Shown: positions 49,339 to 58,703 of the stretch, piece after piece
Layout of the letters: the number at the start of each line of letters is the position of its first letter
How positions within the stretch are numbered: the first letter of the stretch is position 1
Assembly: GCA_949283695.1 (NCBI GenBank)
Contig: CASDTX010000038.1
Coordinates: 17,171-81,170 of the forward strand
DNA: 64,000 bases
Origin: an uncultured Eubacteriales bacterium
Lineage (GTDB): Bacteria; Bacillota; Clostridia; Lachnospirales; Lachnospiraceae
Direction of reading: 5' to 3'
Program-made: the position numbers and the translations under genes
Notes under the pieces: model-generated
Databases searched by the model: none
Told to the model about the DNA's origin: nothing
What the model saw: only the letters and a program-made list of their open reading frames with translations

Positions 49339-51021
49339 ATGTATCAGGAAGAGTATAAGCGCTGGATGGCTGCAGATCTGGAAGATGCAGATTTGAAGCC
49401 TGAATTATCCAGGATCGAAGGCAATGACGAAGAGATCAAAGAACGTTTTGCAGTTTCTCTGAAGTTTGGAACGGCCGGCCTTCGCGGCGTGCTCGGCGCA
49501 GGGACGAATCGTATGAATATTTACGTTGTGCGTCAGGCGACGCAGGGACTTGCAAACTGGGTGAAAACACAGGGAGGCACACAGACAGTTGCCATCAGCT
49601 ACGACAGCCGTCTGAAGAGTGACGTATTCGCGAAGACAGCAGCCGGCGTGCTGGCAGCCAATGGAATTCATGTTAGGATTTATGATGCGCTGATGCCGGT
49701 TCCCGCCCTCTCTTTTGCCACACGTTACTATAACTGCAACGCAGGAATTATGGTGACAGCTTCTCACAATCCGGCAAAATATAACGGATACAAGGCTTAC
49801 GGGCCGGACGGATGCCAGATGACAGATGATGCGGCAGCGATCGTTTATGAGGAGATCCAGAAGACAGATGTGCTGACAGGAGCGAAATACATGTCCTTTG
49901 CGCAGGGTGTTGAAGAAGGTCTGATCCGCTTCGTTGGCGACGACTGTAAGAGCGCGCTTTATGAGGCTATCGAGTCTCGCCAGGTACGCCCGGGCCTGTG
50001 CAGCACTGCAGGGCTGAAGCTTGTGTACAGCCCGCTGAATGGATCGGGTCTTGTACCGGTAACCCAGGTGCTTAAGGATATCGGCATCACGGATATCACT
50101 ATTGTTCCGGATCAGGAGTACCCCAATGGCTATTTCACCACCTGCAGCTATCCGAACCCGGAGATCTTCGAGGCTCTGGAGCAGGGACTTGCTCTGGCGA
50201 AAGAGACAGGCGCGGATCTGATGCTGGCGACAGACCCGGATGCAGACCGTGTCGGAATCGCAATGAAATGCCCGGACGGTTCTTACGAGCTGGTCAGCGG
50301 AAACGAGGTTGGTGTACTTCTTCTGGATTATATCTGCGCCGGACGCATTGAGAAAGGCACGATGCCGGAGAAACCGGTGGCGGTAAAATCAATCGTATCC
50401 ACACCGCTTGCAGACGCAGTGGCAGAGCATTACGGTGTAGAGCTCAGAAGTGTTCTGACCGGATTCAAATGGATCGGCGACCAGATCGCGCAGCTTGAGG
50501 AAGCCGGTGAGGTGGACAGGTTTATCTTTGGATTTGAGGAAAGCTACGGATATCTGGCAGGCCCTTATGTACGGGATAAAGATGCTGTGATCGGATCCAT
50601 GCTGATCTGCGAGATGGCAGCATATTACAGAAGCATCGGAAGTTCTCTGAAGCAGAGACTGGAAGAGATTTACGCACAGTACGGACGCTACCTTAACAAA
50701 GTAGACAGCTTCGAGTTCCCGGGCTTAAGCGGAATGGACAAGATGGCAGGCATCATGCAGGCCCTCAGAGACGAGCCGCTGACAGAGATCGCAGGATACA
50801 AAGTGGCATCAGTAACAGATTATACGAAACCGGAAGAGACAGGTCTCCCGGCAGCGAACGTACTGATCTATAAACTGGAGAACAATGAGACCGTCATTGT
50901 ACGTCCGTCCGGTACAGAGCCGAAGATCAAGATCTACTATACAACACTCGGAAAAGACCTGGAAGAAGCGCAGGCAGAGAAGGAAAAACTTTCAGAAGCA
51001 CTTAAACCGGTTATGGGGTAA
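49339..51021 (+). CDS. Phosphoglucomutase/phosphomannomutase
   Basis: The protein has 560 residues of the alpha-D-phosphohexomutase family. The phosphoserine loop is TASHNPAKYNGYK, the metal loop ATDPDADRVGIA, the sugar loop GFEESYGYLAG and the phosphate-contact loop RPSGTEPKIKIYY. It interconverts glucose 1- and 6-phosphate (PgcA-like) for glycogen and cell-wall precursors. The ATG at 49339 has CAGGAG upstream. It has its own promoter. Confidence 0.94.
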   Translation: MYQEEYKRWMAADLEDADLKPELSRIEGNDEEIKERFAVSLKFGTAGLRGVLGAGTNRMNIYVVRQATQGLANWVKTQGGTQTVAISYDSRLKSDVFAKTAAGVLAANGIHVRIYDALMPVPALSFATRYYNCNAGIMVTASHNPAKYNGYKAYGPDGCQMTDDAAAIVYEEIQKTDVLTGAKYMSFAQGVEEGLIRFVGDDCKSALYEAIESRQVRPGLCSTAGLKLVYSPLNGSGLVPVTQVLKDIGITDITIVPDQEYPNGYFTTCSYPNPEIFEALEQGLALAKETGADLMLATDPDADRVGIAMKCPDGSYELVSGNEVGVLLLDYICAGRIEKGTMPEKPVAVKSIVSTPLADAVAEHYGVELRSVLTGFKWIGDQIAQLEEAGEVDRFIFGFEESYGYLAGPYVRDKDAVIGSMLICEMAAYYRSIGSSLKQRLEEIYAQYGRYLNKVDSFEFPGLSGMDKMAGIMQALRDEPLTEIAGYKVASVTDYTKPEETGLPAANVLIYKLENNETVIVRPSGTEPKIKIYYTTLGKDLEEAQAEKEKLSEALKPVMG

Positions 51022-51028
51022 TAATGTC

Positions 51029-51057
51029 TTGACAAAGCCTTCTGAAACCGTTATAAC
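51029..51057 (+). promoter_or_regulatory. Promoter of hup
   Basis: TTGACA (51029-51034), a 17-bp spacer and TATAAC (51052-51057), near consensus as expected for an abundant protein. Confidence 0.85.
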
Positions 51058-51155
51058 AGTACATAAAGGCGGAAAGATGCGGGATGCAGCCGTATTCCCC
51101 CTTTGAGAATCAGAATAGGGTTGTATGCAGATACAATGAATAGGAGGAGTTACCC

Positions 51156-51428
51156 ATGAATAAAACAGAATTGATTGCTGCAATCGCAGAAAAAGCAGAG
51201 ATTTCCAAGAAAGATTCCGAGAAAGCTTTGAAGGCTTTTGTAGATGTTGTAACGGAGCAGCTTAAGAATGATGAGAAAGTTCAGCTTGTAGGTTTTGGAA
51301 CATTTGAAGTGAGCAAGAGAGCTGCAAGAGAGGGCAGAAATCCTCAGACAGGAAAGACCATGAAGATCGAAGCATGCAAGGCTCCGAAGTTCAAAGCAGG
51401 AAAAGCTTTAAAGGATGCGATCAACTAA
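51156..51428 (+). CDS. hup: HU-family DNA-binding protein
   Basis: The protein has 90 residues: [20 protein letters not shown], then [20 protein letters not shown] and NPQTGKTM, the beta arm that wraps DNA. It is the standard nucleoid protein of Firmicutes. It is followed by a terminator, with rqcP next, an arrangement seen in many Clostridia and Bacilli. Confidence 0.96.
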   Translation: MNKTELIAAIAEKAEISKKDSEKALKAFVDVVTEQLKNDEKVQLVGFGTFEVSKRAAREGRNPQTGKTMKIEACKAPKFKAGKALKDAIN

Positions 51429-51467
51429 TCTTATTCTTTCACAACAGAGAACCCATAATGAACGTAC

Positions 51468-51504
51468 AGGCACTTATGATGCAAGGCATTGTAAGTGCCT
51501 TTTC
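51468..51504 (+). terminator. Intrinsic terminator after hup
   Basis: A 9-bp stem (AGGCACTTA with TAAGTGCCT) followed by TTTTC, in the leader of rqcP. Confidence 0.75.
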
Positions 51505-51532
51505 TAAAGCGGCGAGAAGAAAGGAGACGAAT

Positions 51533-51772
51533 ATGCGTCTGGATAAATTTTTAAAAGTGTCGCGGCTGATCAAGCGGCGCACTGTAGCAAACGAGGCATG
51601 CGACGCGGGGCGGGTCACACTGAACGGGCGCCCGGCAAGAGCGTCGGCGCAGGTGAAGCCGGGAGATGTGATCGAGATTCAGTTCGGCACGAAGACGGTC
51701 AAAGTACAGGTCCTGAAGCTGCAGGACACCACGAAGAAAGAAGAGGCGGCGGAGCTGTTTCAGTATCTTTAG
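51533..51772 (+). CDS. rqcP: S4-domain RNA-binding protein RqcP
   Basis: The protein has 79 residues and is almost entirely an S4 domain: MRLDKFLKVSRLIKRRTVAN, then CDAGRVTLNGRPARASAQVK and PGDVIEIQFG. RqcP (YabO) helps the large ribosomal subunit add alanine tails in quality control. AAGGAGA lies upstream of the ATG. Its place after hup and before yabP/yabQ is the conserved Firmicutes order. Confidence 0.93.
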   Translation: MRLDKFLKVSRLIKRRTVANEACDAGRVTLNGRPARASAQVKPGDVIEIQFGTKTVKVQVLKLQDTTKKEEAAELFQYL

Positions 51773-51886
51773 GAATAAAAGAGGACTTCCTCTCATATAT
51801 ATCAGATGGGCGATAACTTCCGCAGATTCAGTCAGCGCGAAGAAAGCTGCGGCGGGAGCAGGCGGCCCGGCCGGGAGGGAGTACAG

Positions 51887-52168
51887 ATGGAAGAACAACG
51901 CATTGCAAAAACGCATAAACTGGTAATCAATAACAGAAAGACAGGCATGGTGACAGGAGTGCTCGATGTGCTTTCGTTTGACATCAACGAAGTTCTGCTC
52001 GAGACCGAGCAGGGGATGCTTATGGTCAAGGGAACGGATCTTCATGTGAACCGGCTCAGTGTGGAGAAGGGCGAGGTGGATCTGTCGGGCAACATTGACA
52101 GCATTGCGTATTCCAGCGCTTCACCGGCCAGACAGGGAGAGAACTTCCTGTCAAAGCTGTTCAAGTAG
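51887..52168 (+). CDS. yabP: Sporulation protein YabP
   Basis: The protein has 93 residues, rich in beta strands: HKLVINNRKTGMVTGVLDVL and LLETEQGMLMVKGTDLHVNR, typical of the YabP/YqfC family. It is needed for spore cortex formation in Bacillus. The ATG has GGGAGGG upstream. yabQ follows 9 nt later. Confidence 0.92.
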   Translation: MEEQRIAKTHKLVINNRKTGMVTGVLDVLSFDINEVLLETEQGMLMVKGTDLHVNRLSVEKGEVDLSGNIDSIAYSSASPARQGENFLSKLFK

Positions 52169-52177
52169 GAGGGCCCC

Positions 52178-52489
52178 ATGATACTCGGGATCGGAGTGGA
52201 GGCCGAGGTGTTTCTGTACGCGGTTCTGACAGGGATCAGTGTGCTGAGTGTGTATAAAGCTCTGAGCTGCTTTCGGCACATCCTTCCCCATTCTTCTCTG
52301 GCAGAGGGGGTGGAAGACCTGCTGTTCTGGCTGGGAGCCAGCGTATATATCTTCAGGCAGATGTATGAGACGACTTATGGGAGCATCCGCTGGTTCTTTG
52401 TGCTGGGGGTGCTGTTCGGCGCAGGGGGCGGAATCGGGCTGCTGAAACTTGCGGCAAAGGTGCTGCGGCTGAGGAAGCGCCATTCGTAA
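52178..52489 (+). CDS. yabQ: Sporulation membrane protein YabQ
   Basis: The protein has 103 residues and three hydrophobic segments (VEAEVFLYAVLTGISVLSVY, DLLFWLGASVYIFRQM, WFFVLGVLFGAGGGIGLL). This matches YabQ, which sits in the forespore outer membrane and acts in cortex assembly. GGAGG lies immediately upstream. Confidence 0.9.
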   Translation: MILGIGVEAEVFLYAVLTGISVLSVYKALSCFRHILPHSSLAEGVEDLLFWLGASVYIFRQMYETTYGSIRWFFVLGVLFGAGGGIGLLKLAAKVLRLRKRHS

Positions 52490-52512
52490 AACCGCACTGC
52501 TGCAAAGAAACG

Positions 52513-52673
52513 TATCAGTTCAGACCGCGCCATTCGCAAAGCCGCACTGACGTGCGAATTGCGGCTGCGCCGCTCCTTTGCTCATGAACTGGCGCTCAGC
52601 ACATCTGCCTGTCAGCCGCCGGATTCTTATGCAAGCATAAATCCGTCTTCTGACGCAGATGGCTGAACTGATA
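52513..52673. repeat. 161-bp structured repeat with 11-bp terminal inverted repeats
   Basis: The element starts TATCAGTTCAG and ends CTGAACTGATA, an exact inverted repeat. Inside are nested palindromes, for example CGGATT...AATCCG around 52620-52650 and CATCTGCCTGTCAG with CTGACGCAGATG. Related short copies lie at 31172 and 48146, and a one-sided piece (CACAGTTCAGCCGCG) lies at 52743. It codes for nothing and could fold into a cruciform; it looks like a MITE or REP-type element. The rest of 52674-52841 shows no gene. Confidence 0.75.
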
Positions 52674-52841
52674 CAAAAAACTATATAAGCGAGAAAGAAA
52701 AGCCTTGAAAAGAACAGGAAAAACGGCTAGAATATTACATGACACAGTTCAGCCGCGGATGTGGGTGCGGATTCTGCGTCTGCATGGACGGGTGAACGGG
52801 CAATAACGGGGAGATAAAACGAATTAAGCGGGTGAGTGCGG

Positions 52842-53180
52842 ATGAGTAATACGAAGAGAACGGGAACAGGGCGTCAGAGGAGCAGAAGGAGGAGCCGCGG
52901 GGTACGGCACCACAGACGAAGCATCTTTCTGATCTGTATGGTCCTGGTGTTTCTGTCAGGTGCGCTGATGTTCGGGTCTGTGAAGCTGCAGGCTAAGAAC
53001 GCGCAGTACAAGGAGCAGGAAGAAGAGCTGACGGCCCAGATCGAAGAAGAGCAGAAACGGGCGGAAGAAGTCAAAGAGTTCGAAGAATATGTAAAGACAG
53101 ATGAATATATTAAAGAGACGGCAGAGGACAAGCTGGATCTGGTAGATCCGAATGAGGTGATATTCAGACCTGCTCAGTGA
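52842..53180 (+). CDS. FtsB/DivIC-like septum protein
   Basis: The protein has 112 residues: a basic cytoplasmic tail (RQRSRRRSRGVRHHRRS), one membrane helix (IFLICMVLVFLSGALMFGSV) and an outer coiled coil (AQYKEQEEELTAQIEEEQKR) ending in DLVDPNEVIFRP. This is the FtsB/DivIC plan, a part of the divisome. The ATG at 52842 has a weak ribosome site; a GTG at 52836 is an alternative. It lies in the conserved yabP-yabQ-divIC-spoIIE order. Confidence 0.9.
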   Translation: MSNTKRTGTGRQRSRRRSRGVRHHRRSIFLICMVLVFLSGALMFGSVKLQAKNAQYKEQEEELTAQIEEEQKRAEEVKEFEEYVKTDEYIKETAEDKLDLVDPNEVIFRPAQ

Positions 53181-53222
53181 GTGGGATCTGACAGCAGAAC
53201 CGTCCTGAACTACGAATGAAGA

Positions 53223-53254
53223 CTCCGGGAGAGAACTCCCGGGGTTTTTCTTTT
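53223..53254 (+). terminator. Intrinsic terminator after divIC-like gene
   Basis: A 9-bp stem (CTCCGGGAG with CTCCCGGGG, 4-nt loop), followed by TTTTTCTTTTT. Confidence 0.85.
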
Positions 53255-53355
53255 TCGGTGCGCCTGACTGTGCATTTCGCTGAGGAGTGTTCAGGAAAGC
53301 TGCTGGCAGCGGAGGAAGATCCGGGGCGCTGACGGACAGAAAGGAAGTTAAGGGT

Positions 53356-54753
53356 ATGAATGAAGGACAGGCACTGCACGGGAGTCCTTATGTAGAACAG
53401 ATTGAGAAGTTTTCTCATTCGCTGAGGCAGCTTGCCCGGACATTTACAGAGCTGGAGGAGAAGCGCCAGGAGTTCTCTCCGGAAGAGATCGATGAGATGT
53501 TCCACTCGGTGAGGGAAAATGTCTGCGCGAAATGTGAGAAATTCGGATGGTGCTGGGGCGAAAACTTCGTCCACACCTATCAGATGGGGTATGAGATCCT
53601 GTCGGCAGTGGATCAGTACGGAAATGAACTGAATACGGAAGTGAAGCGCAAGCTCATGCAGAGGTGCATCATGGCCCCGCGGTTTCTGCGGGAAATGATC
53701 TCCGGATTTCATGAGGCACGAAGAAATATTATCTGGAGCAACCGTCTGGCAAGAAGCCGGGAAGGCTGTGCCATACAGATGGACATGTTCGCGGAGGTGA
53801 TCCAGAGAACGGCGAAGGAACTGGAGCAGAGTATTTATTCGGATGAGCGCCTGGAGAAGCGGATTACAGCAGCGCTGAAGAAGAAGGGCATCCGGGTTCT
53901 CTATATGAATTTCTTCATGAACGAGGAGGGAAAGTGCGAAATACACGTGACGGCCCGCAATGTAGGAGCAGGCAAAGTGCCGGTGAAAGATGTGGTGCGG
54001 GCTGTTTCCGAGGCTGCCGGGCGGCGGCTCGTGATGCCCGGAGACAGTGCGCAGATGATGGGGAACAGGTACATGACAATCGTATGCCGGGAGGGACCTG
54101 TGTATTACACTATGCAGGGAACTGCCCGCATCGGCCGGGGCTGTTCGAAAATATCGGGTGATAACTTTGCCCTGATGGAGATGCCCGGGGGCCGTCAGGG
54201 TGTAGCGCTCTCGGACGGAATGGGCTCGGGGGAGGAGGCGTGCCGGGAGAGCACGCTGGTCATCGAGCTCCTGGAAGAACTCCTGGGAGCAGGATTTCCG
54301 GAGAAGACAGCAGTTCAGCTGATCAATACCACGCTGGTCATGGGCCGGGAGGAGATCCACTATTCGACGGTGGACATGACGGTGTTTGATCTGTACACAG
54401 GGGAGTGCGAGATCATCAAAGCAGGGGCTTCCTCCACATTTATTAAAAAGAAAGACAGTGTGGAACATCTCTGCTCGACCAGTCTGCCGATCGGGGTTGT
54501 GAACCACATTGAGCTCGATTCGGTCAAGCGGGAGCTGGAGGACGGAGACTTCGTGATCATGGTGACGGACGGCGTGCTGGACGCCCTCCCTGTGGGAGAA
54601 CAGGATATCCTGCTGGAAACCATTATTCAGGGGACCTCCATCGCGAATCCCCGGGAACTGGCGCATCATATATTAGAACAGGTGCTGGCGTGGACGGGAA
54701 AGGAACCGGCAGACGACATGACGGTGGTCGCTGTGGGGATCTGGAAGAATTGA
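53356..54753 (+). CDS. spoIIE: SpoIIE-like PP2C phosphatase without membrane domain
   Basis: The protein has 465 residues. Residues 40-130 match the SpoIIE regulatory region (VRENVCAKCEKFGWCWGENF), and residues 260-465 the PP2C domain: ALSDGMGSGEEACRES and VIMVTDGVLDALP carry the metal-binding Asp residues. Full SpoIIE of Bacillus has over 800 residues with about 10 N-terminal membrane helices; none are present here. SpoIIE dephosphorylates SpoIIAA to free sigma-F. The locus order (divIC-spoIIE-tilS-hpt-ftsH) is standard, so this is the true spoIIE position. AAGGAAG precedes the ATG. Confidence 0.88.
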   Translation: MNEGQALHGSPYVEQIEKFSHSLRQLARTFTELEEKRQEFSPEEIDEMFHSVRENVCAKCEKFGWCWGENFVHTYQMGYEILSAVDQYGNELNTEVKRKLMQRCIMAPRFLREMISGFHEARRNIIWSNRLARSREGCAIQMDMFAEVIQRTAKELEQSIYSDERLEKRITAALKKKGIRVLYMNFFMNEEGKCEIHVTARNVGAGKVPVKDVVRAVSEAAGRRLVMPGDSAQMMGNRYMTIVCREGPVYYTMQGTARIGRGCSKISGDNFALMEMPGGRQGVALSDGMGSGEEACRESTLVIELLEELLGAGFPEKTAVQLINTTLVMGREEIHYSTVDMTVFDLYTGECEIIKAGASSTFIKKKDSVEHLCSTSLPIGVVNHIELDSVKRELEDGDFVIMVTDGVLDALPVGEQDILLETIIQGTSIANPRELAHHILEQVLAWTGKEPADDMTVVAVGIWKN

Positions 54754-54757
54754 AACC

Positions 54758-54786
54758 TTTACAATCCGGAATGAATTGGTTATAGT
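54758..54786 (+). promoter_or_regulatory. Promoter of tilS, placed for a leaderless mRNA
   Basis: TTTACA (54758-54763), a 17-bp spacer and TATAGT (54781-54786). The tilS ATG at 54793 lies 7 nt after the -10, where transcription should start. Confidence 0.65.
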
Positions 54787-54792
54787 TTACAT

Positions 54793-56361
54793 ATGATGAG
54801 AAATAGAGAGAGAGAAGCAGAAGAATATATCAGGGCACATCGCATGATAAAAGAAGGTGATGTGGTGACGGCAGGCGTATCGGGCGGAGCTGATTCGGTA
54901 TGCCTGCTTTTTGTGCTCTGTGCGCTGAGGGAAACGCTGGGATTCGAGGTGCAGGTATGCCATGTGAACCACGGTCTTCGGGGTGCGGAGGCAGACGCGG
55001 ATGAAGCATACGTCAGGGAGCTCTGCGCACAGCTTGGAGTGCGGTGCCGTATTTTTCACCGGAATGTGGAATTAATTGCCAGAAACAGGAAACAATCTCC
55101 TGAGGAGGCCGGACGCACGGTCCGCGTGGAAGCGTTTGAGTGCATGTGCCGGGAGGACGGGTGCACGAAAATTGCCACTGCGCACCACCGGGAGGATAAT
55201 GCAGAGACGGTGCTCCTCAATGCAGCCAGAGGTACCGGGCTGAAAGGTCTGTGCGGGATCTGGCCTGTGCGCGGCAGGTGGATCCGGCCGTTGCTGTTTC
55301 TTACCCGCGGGCAGATCGAAGCATATCTGGAAGAAAAGGGAGTGCAGTGGTGTGAGGATGCGACCAATGCGGGAGACGCATATACAAGAAACCGGATCCG
55401 CCACTCGGTTCTGCCGGTTCTGGAAGACCAGATCAATACAGGCGCTGTCCGCCATCTGGATGAATTGTCCCGGCAGGCAAGGGAGGTATGGGACTATCTG
55501 GAGGCGGGCACAGATCAGGCCTGGAAGCGGTGCGTGACGATACAGTCCGGAAGAATGGGATCTGTGAGCGGACAGGAGGAGATGCGGAACACGATCAGTG
55601 GGAAGATGTTGGAAGAAGAGATGCGGATTGCGATCAGCGGGAAGGCGTTTGCAGAGGAGATGCCGGCTGTTCAGAACCAGCTTCTGATGCGCTGCATTGC
55701 CCGTGTCCGCGGCGGGGAGAAGGATATCAGTTCTGTCCATATCGGGGCTGTGAACAGACTCTTCTGCTGTCAGAATGGAAGATCGGTCCATCTGCCCGGC
55801 GGAGTACGGGCGGAGCGTGTCTATGGCGGTGTTGAGATCTGCCGCGTTCCGAAAGGAAAACCACAGGAAACTGCAGGCAAATCGTTCCGGATGCAGCAGG
55901 AGGAAGCTGAGGAAACCGAAGTGGAACTTGCGGTGCCGGGGGTGACGGAAATTCCGGGAACCGGGAAGAAGATCTGCTGCCGTTTCGTGGACGGAGGAAA
56001 TGTCACAAAGGCCCGGGAGATTCCGCAAAAAAGTTACACGAAATGGATTGATTATGATATAATAAAATTCAGGCTTTCTGTAAGAAACCGGCGGGCGGGA
56101 GATTATTTCACCGTTGATCAGAAGGGGAGCCGGAAGAAATTAAAGAATTATTTGATCAATGAGAAGATTCCCCGTGAAGAGAGGGAACGGATGCCCCTGA
56201 TCGCTGACGGAAGCCATATTGTCTGGATTCCGGGCAGACGGATGAGCGCGGCATATCAGGTCAGAAGAGAAACAGAGAAGATTCTTGAACTGAAGATAAT
56301 GGAGGAACGGGAAAATGGCAGAGACAATCAGAGTTCTGATTCCGGAGGAGAAAGTGGATGA
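54793..56361 (+). CDS. tilS: tRNA(Ile)-lysidine synthetase
   Basis: The protein has 522 residues. The N-terminal PP-loop is VTAGVSGGADSVCLLFVL (SGGxDS at 30-35), followed by VNHGLRGAEADADEAYV and TAHHREDNAETVLLNAARG. The C-terminal TilS domain reads FRLSVRNRRAGDYFTVDQKG. It turns C34 of tRNA-Ile into lysidine. No ribosome site is visible before the ATG. It overlaps hpt by 47 nt. Residues 255-290 contain two near-copies of a short segment (EEMRNTISGKMLEEE, EEMRIAISGKAFAEE), an in-gene duplication. Confidence 0.93.
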   Translation: MMRNREREAEEYIRAHRMIKEGDVVTAGVSGGADSVCLLFVLCALRETLGFEVQVCHVNHGLRGAEADADEAYVRELCAQLGVRCRIFHRNVELIARNRKQSPEEAGRTVRVEAFECMCREDGCTKIATAHHREDNAETVLLNAARGTGLKGLCGIWPVRGRWIRPLLFLTRGQIEAYLEEKGVQWCEDATNAGDAYTRNRIRHSVLPVLEDQINTGAVRHLDELSRQAREVWDYLEAGTDQAWKRCVTIQSGRMGSVSGQEEMRNTISGKMLEEEMRIAISGKAFAEEMPAVQNQLLMRCIARVRGGEKDISSVHIGAVNRLFCCQNGRSVHLPGGVRAERVYGGVEICRVPKGKPQETAGKSFRMQQEEAEETEVELAVPGVTEIPGTGKKICCRFVDGGNVTKAREIPQKSYTKWIDYDIIKFRLSVRNRRAGDYFTVDQKGSRKKLKNYLINEKIPREERERMPLIADGSHIVWIPGRRMSAAYQVRRETEKILELKIMEERENGRDNQSSDSGGESG

Positions 56362-56842
56362 AAGGATCAGAGAATTAGGGAAAAAGATCAGTGAGGATTA
56401 TGCAGGAAAGCAGGTTCATTTGATTTGCGTATTGAAAGGCGGCGTATTCTTTATGTGCGAACTGGCCAAGAGAATCACGGTGCCGGTGTCCATGGATTTC
56501 ATGTGCGTGGGCAGCTATGGGGACGGAACGTCCTCCAGCGGTGTGGTGCGTATCGCGAAAGATCTGGATGAATCGATTGAGAACAAGGAAGTTCTGATTG
56601 TGGAGGATATCATTGATTCAGGGAATACTCTGTATTACCTGATGGATGTTCTGAAGAAAAGGAATCCGGCAGGCATGCGTCTGTGTACGCTTCTCGATAA
56701 GCCGGACCGCAGAGTGAAAGATGTGAAAGTAGATTACTGCGGATTCGAAATCCCCGACGAATTCGTCGTTGGATATGGGCTGGATTATGCTCAGAAATAT
56801 AGAAACCTTCCTTACATCGGAGTGGTGGAAGGTCTGGAATAG
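56315..56842 (+). CDS. hpt: Hypoxanthine phosphoribosyltransferase
   Basis: The protein has 175 residues. The PRPP-binding motif is EVLIVEDIIDSGNTLYYLMD, with LICVLKGGVFFMCELAKRI before it and DYCGFEIPDEFVVGYGLDYA at the end. It salvages hypoxanthine and guanine. The ATG lies inside the tilS 3' end and has ATGGAGGAA upstream. It is followed by ftsH in the standard tilS-hpt-ftsH order. Confidence 0.95.
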   Translation: MAETIRVLIPEEKVDERIRELGKKISEDYAGKQVHLICVLKGGVFFMCELAKRITVPVSMDFMCVGSYGDGTSSSGVVRIAKDLDESIENKEVLIVEDIIDSGNTLYYLMDVLKKRNPAGMRLCTLLDKPDRRVKDVKVDYCGFEIPDEFVVGYGLDYAQKYRNLPYIGVVEGLE

Positions 56843-56857
56843 GGAGGAACAGAGACT

Positions 56858-58699
56858 TTGGACAATAACAGAAAATACAGGACCGTCAACGGGACGACCC
56901 TGCTGATGTTTGTTGTGGTTGTGGCGGCCGCGCTGTGGATGGCGGGCCGGCTTCAGATCCATCAGCAGGAGATGACTTATACAGCTTTTATCTCTGAAGT
57001 AGAGGATGAGAATGTAGCAGACGTGTATATTGATCAGAACAAAGCTGTGCCCACGGGTACGGTGACGTTCATGCTGAAGGATGAAGGCACCGCCAGGTCC
57101 GTCAATGTATCTGACGTGTCAGAAGTGGAGGATCTGCTGACATCCAACGGGATCCAATACAGCTTAAACGCGATTCCCCAGGAATCCACGTTTACCACGA
57201 TTGCGCTGCCGCTGCTGATCGCCATGGGCGGGATCTGTCTGATCTTCTTCCTGATGAACCGGCAGGGCGGAGGCGCCAATGCAAAGGCGATGAACTTCGG
57301 GAAGAGCCGGGCGAGAATGACAAACCAAAGTGAGATGAAGATCACATTCGCCGATGTGGCCGGACTGAAGGAGGAGAAGGAAGAACTGGAAGAAATCGTC
57401 GACTTCCTGAATGCTCCAAAGAAATACGTACAGGTCGGTGCCAGAATCCCCAAGGGCGTGCTTCTCGAGGGCCCTCCGGGAACCGGGAAAACGCTGCTGG
57501 CGAAAGCAGTCGCGGGAGAGGCCGGAGTGCCGTTCTTCAGTATCTCTGGTTCTGACTTTGTCGAGATGTTCGTGGGCGTGGGAGCATCCCGCGTGCGTGA
57601 TCTGTTTCAGGACGCGAAGAAGAATGCGCCCTGTATCGTATTTATTGATGAGATTGACGCGGTGGCCAGACGGCGCGGAAGCGGACTGGGCGGAGGTCAT
57701 GACGAGAGAGAGCAGACTTTGAACCAGCTTCTGGTGGAGATGGACGGATTCGGCGTGAATGAAGGGATTATCGTCATGGCAGCTACAAACCGCAAAGATA
57801 TCCTGGATCCGGCGATCCTTCGTCCGGGGCGGTTTGACCGGAATGTAATCGTGGGACGCCCGGATGTGGGCGGCCGGGAGGAAATCCTGAAAGTGCACTC
57901 CAGGAACAAGCCTCTGGGCGATGACGTGGACTTAAAGCAGATTGCCCAGACGACTGCCGGGTTCACCGGAGCAGATCTTGAGAATCTGCTGAACGAGGCT
58001 GCTATTCTGGCGGCAAAGGACAACCGGGTATTTATCCAGCAGCAGGATATCCGGCACGCGTTCGTGAAAGTGGGCATCGGGCCGGAGAAGAAGAGCCGGA
58101 TTGTCTCGGAGAAGGAGCGCCGGATCACCGCCTACCATGAGGCGGGGCATGCGATCCTGTTCCATGTACTTCCGGATGTGGGACCGGTCTACAGTGTGTC
58201 CATTATCCCCACAGGCGGGGCGGGCGGATATACGATGCCCCTGCCGGAGCGGGATGATATGTTTAACACAAAGGGGCATATGCTCCAGGAGATTACCGTC
58301 GCTCTGGGAGGCCGTGTGGCAGAGGAAGAGATTTTTGATGATATTACGACCGGGGCGTCACAGGATATCAAGCAGGCCACAGCCATTGCCAAATCCATGA
58401 TTACCAAGTTCGGAATGTCCGAGCGTCTGGGATTGATTAATTATGACAATGACAGTGATGAGGTGTTTATCGGGCGCGATTTCGGCCATACTTCACGCGG
58501 ATACGGCGAGGCAGTAGCAGGCACGATTGATGAGGAAGTTAAGCGGATCATTGATGAGTGCTATGCCAAGGCACGGACGATCATACAGGATCATCACAGC
58601 GTGCTGGAAGCGTGTGCGGAACTCCTGCTGGAGAAAGAAAAGATAACAAGAAGCGAGTTCGAAGCATTATTTGGGAACAGCGAAATTAAGGAGGCTTGA
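56858..58699 (+). CDS. ftsH: ATP-dependent zinc metalloprotease FtsH
   Basis: The protein has 613 residues. Two membrane helices lie near residues 13-30 and 110-130, with an extracytoplasmic piece between them. The AAA domain has Walker [20 protein letters not shown] and Walker [39 protein letters not shown] is sensor/arginine-finger sequence. The zinc site is HEAGH in [17 protein letters not shown]. It degrades membrane and regulatory proteins. The TTG start follows GGGAGGA. Confidence 0.96.
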   Translation: MDNNRKYRTVNGTTLLMFVVVVAAALWMAGRLQIHQQEMTYTAFISEVEDENVADVYIDQNKAVPTGTVTFMLKDEGTARSVNVSDVSEVEDLLTSNGIQYSLNAIPQESTFTTIALPLLIAMGGICLIFFLMNRQGGGANAKAMNFGKSRARMTNQSEMKITFADVAGLKEEKEELEEIVDFLNAPKKYVQVGARIPKGVLLEGPPGTGKTLLAKAVAGEAGVPFFSISGSDFVEMFVGVGASRVRDLFQDAKKNAPCIVFIDEIDAVARRRGSGLGGGHDEREQTLNQLLVEMDGFGVNEGIIVMAATNRKDILDPAILRPGRFDRNVIVGRPDVGGREEILKVHSRNKPLGDDVDLKQIAQTTAGFTGADLENLLNEAAILAAKDNRVFIQQQDIRHAFVKVGIGPEKKSRIVSEKERRITAYHEAGHAILFHVLPDVGPVYSVSIIPTGGAGGYTMPLPERDDMFNTKGHMLQEITVALGGRVAEEEIFDDITTGASQDIKQATAIAKSMITKFGMSERLGLINYDNDSDEVFIGRDFGHTSRGYGEAVAGTIDEEVKRIIDECYAKARTIIQDHHSVLEACAELLLEKEKITRSEFEALFGNSEIKEA

Positions 58700-58703
58700 T
58701 CAT

